NCBI GenBank assembly: GCA_044347755.1
Contig: JBIKUE010000083.1
Coordinates: 1-22,268 of the forward strand
Source: M3007 sp044347755
GTDB taxonomy: Bacteria; Bacteroidota; Bacteroidia; Chitinophagales; Saprospiraceae
Length of the DNA stretch: 22,268 bases
Direction: 5' to 3'
Positions 7,757 to 15,426 of this stretch are shown here, piece after piece. Both the position numbers and the translations under genes were made by a program. The notes below the pieces were generated by a model. The model saw only the letters and a list, made by a program, of their open reading frames with translations. It was not told where the DNA came from and did no database searches. Every line of letters starts with the position of its first letter. Within the stretch, counting starts at the first letter, position 1.

Positions 7757-9634
7757 ATGCAACGTACACTTTCTCTTTTATCATGCCTGATGCTTGTTGG
7801 AAGCATTTACGGGCAAAGCACCTTGTTTGTACCAAGAAACTACCTCAAACCCTATGAACTCGGCACCCGCAGCTGGGATGGCAAGCCAGGTCCAAATTAT
7901 TGGCAAAACCGGGCTTCCTATATGATAAAGGCAAGCCTCGAGCCCAAAACCCGGCGTTTATCCGGGGAAGAAACCATTACCTACACGAATAACAGTCCGG
8001 ATACCCTCAAAACGATTCGGATCAAACTACAGCACGACCGGTATCGGAAAGGCGCTCAACGAGCATCCGACATAGCACCTTCCGATGTAAGCGATGAGGG
8101 TACCCGCATCGAGTATATTTCCGTAAACGGAGCCGCAATAGATGCCAAAAGCCCTAATCGCTCTGGTACATTCATGGATGTTTCCATCAAAAACACCCCC
8201 CTTGCGCCTAAGTCAAACGTCACCCTGAATATTAAGTGGTCTTATACATTACCTGCTGCGCCTGGATCTGCCCGCGAGTGCACCTGCGACAGTACGACCT
8301 TTTTCGTTCCCTATTGGTACCCTCAGATTGCTGTGTATGACGACCTGAATGGATGGGCAAGTTTTCCTTATACCGGTCAGCAGGAGTTTTATCATGATTT
8401 TGCTGATTATGACGTAAAAATCACCATGCCCGCCGGTTTTCAGGTTTGGGCTACCGGAGAATGGCAAAATGCCCGGGAAATCCTTTCACCGGCCTATTTA
8501 TCCCGTTGGGAGAAAGCACAGACGGCCAAAGAAGTCATTGCTGTCTTTTCAGAAAATGAACTCAAAAAGGGCGGTATTTATCAGCGAAATAATGCCAACA
8601 CTTTTCACTTCAAGGCAACGGATGTGCCGGATTTTGCTTTTGCCACCAGCGATCACTTCAACTGGGATGCTACATCCGTTGTAGTAGACGACAAAACCAG
8701 TCGTCGCACTTTTGTAAGTGCTGCCTATAATACTGCATCTACGGACTATCCACAGGTAGCCCGGATTGCTGCTGACGGGATCAGGCTGATGAGCACCTGG
8801 CTGCCGGGATACCCCTTCCCCTACCCTTCCATGACGGTATTCAACGGAGATGACGGCATGGAATACCCGATGATGTGCAACGACGTAAGTACCGCGCCTA
8901 GATCCCCCATGGGATTGACGCTTCATGAGATCAGCCATACCTATTTTCCATTTATGATGGGCATTAATGAACAGGATCATGCCTGGATGGACGAAGGCTG
9001 GGCTGCTTTCTTTGATTACCTGCTCAGCGATTCCCTTTCCAACCATACGGAAGGTGGGGTACGGGATTATTCTTCCATTGCCGGTACTGAAAATGATGTA
9101 CCTCCGATGGTGAAATCCCGAAATCTGTCTGCCGCCTACAGAAATGCTTCCTATCAGCGCCCGTCGCAGGCTTATTTCACTTTGCTGGATTTATTGGGAT
9201 ATGAAAAGTTCCATAGCTGCATGACCGAATATATGAACCGGTGGAAAGGCAAGCACCCTGCACCTTTTGACTTTTTCCAAACCTGGAATAACGCTTCCGG
9301 TCAGAATCTCGACTGGTTTTGGAAGCCCTGGTTTTTTGACTGGGGTTATCCGGATCTGGGTATCGAAGGCGTGGTCCGCAATGATTCCAGGAACAATCAA
9401 ACGATTTTGATTTCACGCCATGGAAACATTCCGGTGCCTTTGCACCTGGAGGTAATTTATTCAGATGGCAGTAAACAAACCTTCCATGAAACTGCGGCCG
9501 TATGGAAAGATGGCAAACAACTTTACTCCATCCAGTGCCCTTCCGGCAAAACCGTCCAATCTGCAACTCTGGGTAAAACAACCATTCCGGATGTAAATAA
9601 GAAAGATAACCAGTGGCCTATGCAGAATAAGTAG
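7757..9634 (+). CDS. Exported M1-family (aminopeptidase N-like) zinc metallopeptidase
   Basis: A 625-residue gluzincin. The signal peptide is residues 1-19 (MQRTLSLLSCLMLVGSIYG). An N-terminal beta-saddle domain follows, with GEETITYTNNS (70-80), and then the catalytic domain. The zinc site is HEISH (390-394), followed by Glu413 after exactly 18 residues (HExxH-x18-E), within EQDHAWMDEGWAAFFDY. The exopeptidase motif appears as GMEYP (367-371) rather than the classical GAMEN, a variant I associate with Bacteroidota M1 proteins. It ends without the HEAT-like C-terminal domain of long aminopeptidases and without a T9SS sorting domain, so periplasmic or outer-membrane-associated activity is expected, trimming peptides produced by secreted proteases. 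The ATG at 7757 gives a good signal peptide. It is divergent from the M43 protease across a shared upstream region. Substrate specificity is unknown. Confidence 0.92.
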   Translation: MQRTLSLLSCLMLVGSIYGQSTLFVPRNYLKPYELGTRSWDGKPGPNYWQNRASYMIKASLEPKTRRLSGEETITYTNNSPDTLKTIRIKLQHDRYRKGAQRASDIAPSDVSDEGTRIEYISVNGAAIDAKSPNRSGTFMDVSIKNTPLAPKSNVTLNIKWSYTLPAAPGSARECTCDSTTFFVPYWYPQIAVYDDLNGWASFPYTGQQEFYHDFADYDVKITMPAGFQVWATGEWQNAREILSPAYLSRWEKAQTAKEVIAVFSENELKKGGIYQRNNANTFHFKATDVPDFAFATSDHFNWDATSVVVDDKTSRRTFVSAAYNTASTDYPQVARIAADGIRLMSTWLPGYPFPYPSMTVFNGDDGMEYPMMCNDVSTAPRSPMGLTLHEISHTYFPFMMGINEQDHAWMDEGWAAFFDYLLSDSLSNHTEGGVRDYSSIAGTENDVPPMVKSRNLSAAYRNASYQRPSQAYFTLLDLLGYEKFHSCMTEYMNRWKGKHPAPFDFFQTWNNASGQNLDWFWKPWFFDWGYPDLGIEGVVRNDSRNNQTILISRHGNIPVPLHLEVIYSDGSKQTFHETAAVWKDGKQLYSIQCPSGKTVQSATLGKTTIPDVNKKDNQWPMQNK

Positions 9635-9641
9635 GCCTTCG

Positions 9642-9673
9642 CTTGCTTCCTGAGCCCGAAAAATGTACCTTTG
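9642..9673 (+). promoter_or_regulatory. Bacteroidota-type promoter for adenosylhomocysteinase
   Basis: TTG at 9643-9645, a 20-nt spacer, and TACCTTTG at 9666-9673, followed by CGG. It has the same spacing and the same GTACCTTTGCGG core as the promoter before the ornithine aminotransferase gene. Transcription would start near 9680, giving a leader of about 110 nt that includes the ACTC-rich repeat. Confidence 0.7.
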
Positions 9674-9751
9674 CGGCCTCTTTTAGCGCAACAAACCAAA
9701 GGTTATTCGGTTTTAGTCATCAACTATACCAATAGCCCAAATAAAATACCC

Positions 9752-9786
9752 CACTCACTCATTCACTCACTCACTCATTCACACAC
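9752..9786 (+). repeat. CACT/CATT simple-sequence repeat in the ahcY leader
   Basis: A 35-nt tract built from CACTCACTCATT-like units (CACT repeated, with CATT interruptions, ending CACACAC). It lies 5-39 nt before the ahcY start codon, inside the predicted transcript leader. Confidence 0.85.
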
Positions 9787-9790
9787 GATA

Positions 9791-11104
9791 ATGGTTGCTA
9801 CAGAAACCCGCCCGGCATACAAAGTATATGACATTGCTTTGGCAGACTGGGGCCGTAAAGAAATCCAATTGGCTGAGGCTGAAATGCCAGGACTCATGGC
9901 GCTTCGTGAAGAATTCGGCGCCAGCAAGCCGCTTAAAGGCGCCCGGATTGCCGGATGCCTGCACATGACCATCCAAACTGCTGTACTCATTGAAACACTG
10001 GTAGAACTGGGAGCGGAAGTTTCCTGGTCTTCCTGCAATATCTTCTCCACCCAGGATCACGCAGCAGCAGCTATTGCAGCAGCAGGTATTCCGGTGTATG
10101 CCTGGAAAGGTATGAATGCAGAAGAATTTGATTGGTGCATTGAGCAAACATTGTTTGCCTTTAAAGACGGGCAGCCGTTGAATATGATTCTTGATGATGG
10201 AGGCGACCTAACCAACATGGTGCTGGATCAATATCCCGAACTCGCCGCAGGCATCCGGGGCATTTCAGAAGAGACCACTACCGGCGTTCACCGCTTGTAT
10301 GAGCGCGTAGCCAAAGGCACACTGCCGTTGCCAGCCATTAACATCAACGACTCCGTTACTAAATCCAAGTTCGACAACAAGTATGGTTGTAAGGAGAGTC
10401 TGGTTGATGCCATTCGTCGCGCCACTGATATCATGATGGCCGGCAAGGTGGCTGTAGTTGCCGGATATGGCGATGTAGGCAAAGGCTCAGCAGCTTCCCT
10501 GCGTGGCGCTGGCGCACGTGTGATCGTAACTGAAATTGACCCGATTTGCGCTTTGCAGGCTGCCATGGATGGCTTTGAAGTAAAACGCATGGAAAATGCC
10601 ATTCCTCGTGCCAATATCGTGGTAACAGCTACTGGCAATTGCGACATCGTGCAGGAAAAACACTTCCGAATGATGAACGATAAAACCATCGTTTGCAACA
10701 TCGGTCACTTCGACAATGAAATCGATATGGCCTGGTTGAACCAATCCTACGGCCAAACCAAAGTAACGATCAAACCACAAGTAGATCTATACAATATCGA
10801 CGGGAAAGATATTCTGGTATTAGCGGAAGGCCGCCTGGTAAACCTGGGTTGTGCCACCGGCCACCCATCTTTTGTGATGTCCAACTCCTTCACCAATCAG
10901 GTACTGGCTCAGTTGGAACTATGGCAAAATGCCGGCAATTACAACAACCAGGTGTATATGCTGCCTAAACATCTTGATGAAAAAGTAGCTCGTTTGCACT
11001 TGAGTAAAATTGGTGTCGAGCTGGAAGAGCTGGCCAAACATCAGGCAGACTATATCGGAGTAAACGTTGAAGGCCCATTCAAGCCTGAGTACTACCGTTA
11101 CTAA
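9791..11104 (+). CDS. ahcY: Adenosylhomocysteinase
   Basis: Reversibly hydrolyses S-adenosylhomocysteine to adenosine and homocysteine, removing the inhibitory product of SAM-dependent methylations. It uses tightly bound NAD+ and acts in the cytoplasm as an oligomer. The 437-residue protein shows the substrate-domain motifs SCNIFSTQDHAAAAIA (81-96) and NDSVTKSKFDNKYGC (186-200, including the substrate-contacting Lys191 and Asp195), the NAD-binding GYGDVGKGSA (225-234), and the conserved C-terminal PFKPEYYRY that reaches the neighbouring subunit. I start it at the ATG at 9791. The frame is open to about 9671 with a TTG, but that would place the -7 element (9666-9673) inside the start and translate the simple repeat. 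It has its own strong promoter and is followed by a long inverted repeat. The length is normal for bacteria. Confidence 0.97.
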   Translation: MVATETRPAYKVYDIALADWGRKEIQLAEAEMPGLMALREEFGASKPLKGARIAGCLHMTIQTAVLIETLVELGAEVSWSSCNIFSTQDHAAAAIAAAGIPVYAWKGMNAEEFDWCIEQTLFAFKDGQPLNMILDDGGDLTNMVLDQYPELAAGIRGISEETTTGVHRLYERVAKGTLPLPAININDSVTKSKFDNKYGCKESLVDAIRRATDIMMAGKVAVVAGYGDVGKGSAASLRGAGARVIVTEIDPICALQAAMDGFEVKRMENAIPRANIVVTATGNCDIVQEKHFRMMNDKTIVCNIGHFDNEIDMAWLNQSYGQTKVTIKPQVDLYNIDGKDILVLAEGRLVNLGCATGHPSFVMSNSFTNQVLAQLELWQNAGNYNNQVYMLPKHLDEKVARLHLSKIGVELEELAKHQADYIGVNVEGPFKPEYYRY

Positions 11105-11106
11105 TA

Positions 11107-11274
11107 CATTTGAGTCATTTAGGGTCATTTGAGTCATTTAGGGTCATTTGAGTCATTTAGGGTCATTTTTTGATTGAAAAGCAGTTTTTTAACTCGTTTT
11201 TCAGTCGAAAAATGACCCTAATGATTTTATAAATGACTCAAATGACCTAAATGACCTAAATGACCTAAATGACT
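11107..11274. repeat. Tandem-repeat-armed inverted repeat between ahcY and the stress protein
   Basis: The left arm is three perfect 19-bp direct copies of CATTTGAGTCATTTAGGGT (11107-11125, 11126-11144, 11145-11163). It continues into a hairpin core: GGGTCATTTTTTGATTGAAAA (about 11160-11180) pairs with TTTTCAGTCGAAAAATGACCC (about 11198-11218). The two mismatches in this core are G-U pairs in a plus-strand transcript. The right arm carries the reverse-complement motif as about 3.6 copies of the 9-bp unit AATGACCTA (11241-11273), preceded by an AATGACTC copy (11232-11239). The block begins 3 nt after the ahcY stop and may act as its terminator or 3'-stabiliser. No coding potential was seen. 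Confidence 0.85.
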
Positions 11275-11381
11275 TTTAAATCCCCTCCTCTCCCAAAATC
11301 AATGCAGTACATGATCTGAATCATTTCATGGAGCAATTTTGAGCCTGACTTTTGTACCGGCAAACAAAAATGCCCCCTACT

Positions 11382-12242
11382 ATGAAAAAGATATTAGTCC
11401 CCGTTGACTTTTCTTCCAACTCAAGAAATGCATTAAACGTAGCTGCTCAAATTGCGCAGAAAACAAATGCACAGTTGGAACTCCTCCACGTTAACCTGGC
11501 TGCCATTTATTCGGCTCCATTTTCAGAATACGCCAGCGCCGGAGGCTTTGTTCGGGAGGATGGACAATATGATGAAACTGCGACTTCAGAACTTGAAAAA
11601 GTAAAACTTGAACTGCTGAGTCGGCCGGGTTTTGACAAATTGAACATTTCCATCCGCGTAGACGACGGATATCTGCACAGCAGTATTCGCAATGTTGTTA
11701 CCGAAGACGATGTGGATCTGGTAGTAATGGGCACCAAGGGTGCATCCGGCGTTTCCGAATTTCTGGTTGGCTCCAATACGGAAAAAGTAATTCGTACGGC
11801 GCCATGCCCCGTTCTTGCGGTGCCTGAACAGGTAGAAACGTTCGATCCAAAAATGGTATTGATGCCCTCTACGCTTAAAAACGACCAGGCAAGCGCATTC
11901 CGCACCCTTGCTGCCTGGGAAAAGCATTATGGTTTTCACGTCAAAGTACTTTACCTGAACAATCCTTCCGGAGTTGCCACTGATGGTTCAGCAGAAGCCT
12001 TGAAAAATCGATTTGCTGAAGCAGCCGGTCTGAAAAAAACGGATGTGATCATCACATCAGGCACTTTGTTTGAAGACAACGCCATCCTGGTTGCAGCCGA
12101 CATGTGCAATGCAGGTTTAATCGTGATGGCGACACACCAACGCCAGGGGCTTTCACACTGGTTATTCGGCAGCATCACAGAAGATACGGTAAATCACTCC
12201 CATGTTCCCGTTTTGGCCATTCCGGTTGGCTGGCGCGCATAG
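11382..12242 (+). CDS. Universal stress protein with two UspA domains
   Basis: A 286-residue cytoplasmic protein of two tandem UspA folds (about 1-148 and 155-286). The first starts MKKILVPVDFSSNSRNAL and has a complete ATP-binding signature, G-x2-G-x9-G-S, as GTKGASGVSEFLVGS (about 116-130). In the second the equivalent region is ATHQRQGLSHWLFGS, where the first glycines are lost, so this half probably does not bind nucleotide in the usual way. The start is taken at the ATG at 11382, matching the family start; earlier in-frame codons (11352, 11370) add only a non-conserved tail. Tandem Usp proteins of this length are common in Bacteroidota, and the exact client or stress is unknown. A GACTTTTG element at 11347-11354 is a weak promoter candidate. 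The gene is bracketed by two unusual intergenic inverted repeats. Confidence 0.92.
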   Translation: MKKILVPVDFSSNSRNALNVAAQIAQKTNAQLELLHVNLAAIYSAPFSEYASAGGFVREDGQYDETATSELEKVKLELLSRPGFDKLNISIRVDDGYLHSSIRNVVTEDDVDLVVMGTKGASGVSEFLVGSNTEKVIRTAPCPVLAVPEQVETFDPKMVLMPSTLKNDQASAFRTLAAWEKHYGFHVKVLYLNNPSGVATDGSAEALKNRFAEAAGLKKTDVIITSGTLFEDNAILVAADMCNAGLIVMATHQRQGLSHWLFGSITEDTVNHSHVPVLAIPVGWRA

Positions 12243-12244
12243 GG

Positions 12245-12441
12245 AATATCCAATGTCAATATCCAATGTCCAATTTCCAATGTCCAATTTCCAAGTGGGC
12301 GGGTGTCTGGCTTCAGCACATTTGATTGGCTAAGGTCGTTCTAGATCTTGATCTTGTGCCAAGCACCCGTTAACAATCAAGCAATTGTGCTGAAGCCAGA
12401 CACCCGCCCACTTGGAAATTGGACATTGGACATTGGATATT
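12245..12441. repeat. Large inverted repeat filling the gap between convergent usp and fhs
   Basis: A perfect 44-bp inverted repeat. The left arm is 12277-12320 and the right arm 12386-12429, with the inner part GTGGGCGGGTGTCTGGCTTC in the left arm. It is extended outward by further CCAATGT-type tandem units (AATATCCAATGTCC, AATTTCCAATGTCC and so on, 12245-12295 left; ATTGGACATTGGATATT, 12418-12441 right). It is extended inward by TTGATTG (12322-12328) with CAATCAA (12374-12380). The apical loop contains a small GTGC-CAA-GCAC hairpin (12356-12366). It starts 3 nt after the usp stop and reaches the fhs stop codon, so it forms the whole intergenic region. It probably acts as a two-way terminator, and its size and tandem units suggest a repeat family. 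Confidence 0.88.
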
Positions 12442-14113
12442 AAAACAGTCCTACTACTTTGCCATTTTCGTCGATATCAATTTTTTCGGCTGAAGGCACC
12501 TTGGGCAGTCCGGGCATGGTCATGATATCACCACAGATCATAACAATGAATTCTGCCCCGGCAGCCAAACGTACTTCACGGATTTGCACTACGTGATTGG
12601 AAGGTGCACCCCTTAGTTTTGGGTCAGTAGAAAATGAATACTGCGTTTTAGCTACGCAAACCGGATAGTGGCCGTATTCTTCCTGCAATTTTTTGATTCG
12701 GGCCCGAACATCAGAATCGGCGATAATATCTGATGCCCCGTAGATCTTGGTGGCAATGGCTTTCATTTTATCCCACAAAGGCTGATCGTCGGTGTAGACA
12801 AACTTAAAGTTGTTTTCACCTTGCTCGATTACCTCTACTACTTTACGAGCAAGGCCTTCCGATCCCTTACTTCCTTCTGCCCAGTGGCGTGACACCACTA
12901 CCGGAACCCCATAAGGAGCCAGTTTATCTTCCAGTAGTTTGATCTCTGCTGCTGTATCGAAGGTAAAGTTGTTTATAGCCACTACACAAGGCAAGCCGTA
13001 ATGTTCCCGCACATTGCGTACGTGGCGCTCCAGATTGGCAAATCCGCCTTCAAGCGCACTCAGATTTTCCTGATTGAGTTCAGCGAGATCTACCCCGCCG
13101 TGATATTTCAAAGCACGAAGGGTGGCTACCAGCACCACCGCATTCGGGCGCAGGCCTGCTTTCCGGCATTTGATGTCAATAAACTTCTCTGCACCCAGAT
13201 CTGCCCCAAATCCGGCTTCTGTTACCACATAATCTGCCAGTTTAAGGGCATTCTTGGTTGCCGTTACTGAATTACATCCGTGCGCAATATTGGCAAAAGG
13301 GCCTCCATGAATGAATGCTGGGGTATGTTCCAGTGTTTGTACCAGATTTGGCTTAATAGCATCCTTGAGCAGTACGGCCATAGCACCGTGTCCTTTCAGA
13401 TCACGCGCATGAACCGCTTTACGATCATGTGTATATCCAACCACAATGTTTCCAAGCCGCTCTTTCAAATCGGAGAGTGACGTTGCCAGACAAAAAATGG
13501 CCATTACTTCGGAAGCCACCACAATATCAAAACCGTCTTCGCGTGGGTAACCGTTGGAAATACCGCCCAGACCTACAATGGTATCTCTCAAGGCACGGTC
13601 GTTCATATCTACCACACGCTTCCAGCTTACCCGACGCACATCTATGCCGAGCACATTTCCCTGGTGAATATGATTATCCACCAATGCCGCCAGAAGGTTA
13701 TTGGCCAGAGCTATCGCATTAAAATCGCCTGTAAAGTGCAGGTTGATGTCTTCCATCGGTATAACCTGTGCGTAACCGCCTCCGGCAGCACCGCCTTTCA
13801 TGCCAAATACCGGCCCCAGGCTGGGTTCGCGCAAACAGATCATGGTTTTTTTACCAATTCGGCTCAGCCCGTCGCCCAGGCCAACACTCGTAGTGGTTTT
13901 ACCCTCTCCGGCAGGGGTTGGGCTGATGGCTGTCACCAGAATGAGTTTACTGTTAGGGTTGTCTGGCAAACTATCCAGGTATGCCAGATCTACTTTGGCT
14001 TTGTAATGACCATAGGGTTCGAGTACTTCATCCGGAATGCCAAGTTTTTCAGCGGCAAGGGGAATAATTCTTTTGGGGGTTGCGGCCTGTGCAATTTCGA
14101 TATCCGAGCGCAT
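12440..14113 (-). CDS. fhs: Formate--tetrahydrofolate ligase
   Basis: ATP-dependent synthesis of 10-formyl-tetrahydrofolate from formate, supplying one-carbon units for purine and formyl-Met synthesis. The 557-residue length is exactly typical. Visible motifs are the nucleotide-binding TPAGEGKTTTSVGLGDGL (66-83), the family signature GMKGGAAGGGY (104-114) and the second signature VATLRALKYHGG (about 331-342), plus FIHGGPFANIAHGCNS. The ATG at 14113 gives the standard N-terminus (SDIEIAQAATPKRI). The gene follows the SDR gene on the same strand by 60 nt, so it may be cotranscribed. A TACCTTG sequence at 14149-14143 on the minus strand is a weak separate promoter candidate. It ends inside the outer arm of the large inverted repeat shared with the convergent stress gene. 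Confidence 0.97.
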   Translation of the reverse strand: MRSDIEIAQAATPKRIIPLAAEKLGIPDEVLEPYGHYKAKVDLAYLDSLPDNPNSKLILVTAISPTPAGEGKTTTSVGLGDGLSRIGKKTMICLREPSLGPVFGMKGGAAGGGYAQVIPMEDINLHFTGDFNAIALANNLLAALVDNHIHQGNVLGIDVRRVSWKRVVDMNDRALRDTIVGLGGISNGYPREDGFDIVVASEVMAIFCLATSLSDLKERLGNIVVGYTHDRKAVHARDLKGHGAMAVLLKDAIKPNLVQTLEHTPAFIHGGPFANIAHGCNSVTATKNALKLADYVVTEAGFGADLGAEKFIDIKCRKAGLRPNAVVLVATLRALKYHGGVDLAELNQENLSALEGGFANLERHVRNVREHYGLPCVVAINNFTFDTAAEIKLLEDKLAPYGVPVVVSRHWAEGSKGSEGLARKVVEVIEQGENNFKFVYTDDQPLWDKMKAIATKIYGASDIIADSDVRARIKKLQEEYGHYPVCVAKTQYSFSTDPKLRGAPSNHVVQIREVRLAAGAEFIVMICGDIMTMPGLPKVPSAEKIDIDENGKVVGLF

Positions 14114-14173
14114 AATTTGAATTTAAGTTATTAGAGCGGGTGCAAGGTATGGTAACTTTTGTTCAGGAGCATA

Positions 14174-15208
14174 TTACTCCATTGGTTTCAATTTTTGCAA
14201 AAGGTTTTGTCCTTTACGTTGTTTCAATATGGCCATTTCCTGGTCCATGGTTTCCATCCACATTTGATTCGCAGACCGATAGGTCCAACCCAGTTCACGT
14301 TGTGCTTTAGCACTGGAAAACCTGCGATTTACATCTCCTGTCACGGTTTCAGCGGAAATAAAGGCTGGGAATCCCAGGCGGCGCAACAAAGGGGCCATGG
14401 AAGAAAACATGATTTTGGCCAGCCAGCGAGGCAGAACAACCCAGTTCCGTGCACCACCAGGTCTTTGAGTCCATGATTTCAGGTAATGACACTTTTCCAT
14501 GTGATCGCCAACCAGAAAATAGACTTCGCCCAAACGCCCCTTTTGAGCAGCCAGCACGATCCCATTGGCCAGATCGTCTACAAATACAAAGGAGTTGGCA
14601 ACTCGTGGCGACCAGATTAAAGGCGGCATAATCCTGTTGAGGTACATGCGCAAAAAATATCCGAAGATAGAATGATCATTCGGGCCGATTACCTGACTTG
14701 GACAAACAACAATTAACGGCAATCCTTTGCGCTGGAAACTCAGTGCCTGTTCATGTGCCTCACTTTTGGTTACTTCATAAAAGTTACTCACTGGCGTATT
14801 GCGCGATCGGGTTTCATCCCATATTTCTTGTCCGGTCCCCCCCCAACAAACAACCGAAGAAACATAAACCGTTCGTGATATCCCTAGCTCAAGTGCTGCC
14901 TGGAGTACATTTTCTGTACCACGCACATTGATATCGGTCATCCGTTTTTCTCCTTCGGAATCCAACCCTAATTCATACCAGCCAGCGTTGTGCACCACCA
15001 GATCTGTCCCAGCCATTCCGGCACGAAGAGACTCAGGATCCAAAATATCGCCCTGAACACATTGAGCCCCCATTCCAACCAGGCGCCTGGCTGGGAGGGC
15101 GTCCGGATTCCTGACCAAAACCTTCACCTCCCAACCCAAATGAAGCAACACTTGAGTCAGTGGTTGCCCGATGAAACCTGTACCGCCGGTAAGAAAAACC
15201 TTTGCCAT
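14174..15208 (-). CDS. NAD(P)-dependent epimerase/dehydratase of the extended SDR family
   Basis: A 344-residue Rossmann-fold oxidoreductase. The dinucleotide-binding motif TGGTGFIG is at 7-14. A VHNAGWYELG segment is at about 72-81, in place of the common NAA. The active site is formed by Ser117/Ser118 in VYVSS and the Tyr144-x3-Lys148 pair in YEVTK, and a VFVDDLANGI substrate-loop motif follows in the middle of the protein. The overall look is of dihydroflavonol-reductase-like or HpnA-like nucleoside-sugar epimerases, but the substrate cannot be told from the sequence. It is cytoplasmic with no signal peptide. The ATG at 15208 is the natural start, directly before AKVFLTGGTG. It precedes fhs by 60 nt on the same strand and is divergent from the lysyl oxidase gene. 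No functional link with either neighbour is evident. Confidence 0.9.
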   Translation of the reverse strand: MAKVFLTGGTGFIGQPLTQVLLHLGWEVKVLVRNPDALPARRLVGMGAQCVQGDILDPESLRAGMAGTDLVVHNAGWYELGLDSEGEKRMTDINVRGTENVLQAALELGISRTVYVSSVVCWGGTGQEIWDETRSRNTPVSNFYEVTKSEAHEQALSFQRKGLPLIVVCPSQVIGPNDHSIFGYFLRMYLNRIMPPLIWSPRVANSFVFVDDLANGIVLAAQKGRLGEVYFLVGDHMEKCHYLKSWTQRPGGARNWVVLPRWLAKIMFSSMAPLLRRLGFPAFISAETVTGDVNRRFSSAKAQRELGWTYRSANQMWMETMDQEMAILKQRKGQNLLQKLKPME

Positions 15209-15426
15209 ATGAATTGAATACTAAAGTTGTGCAAACATCTTTAATCCTTAGGAAAATTACGACGTCAGGCCATTTTTTATTTCTGATACTAAAGCAGCAT
15301 CAAACGCGGAAGAGGAATCAATTGACAGATAACGACCAAACTTGTTTTTCCGACAAATAACTGCACAAAGGCATCTGAAAAGGCCGTAATTTGGCTGTTC
15401 AATTTGTTCTAACTTTTTACAATACA

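Noticed and set aside
9671..9790. N-terminal extension of adenosylhomocysteinase (HSLIHSLTHSHT-like)
   Set aside because: It is translation of a simple DNA repeat and begins inside the promoter -7 element.
9674..9790. SAH or SAM riboswitch in the ahcY leader
   Set aside because: The leader is low-complexity and shows no recognisable conserved aptamer core or stem set.
11107..11274. Regular short repeats reminiscent of a CRISPR array
   Set aside because: The 19-bp and 9-bp units are directly adjacent with no spacers, and no cas gene is nearby.
12245..12441. Insertion sequence
   Set aside because: The inverted repeat encloses no transposase, and its arms meet around about 65 bp of non-coding sequence.
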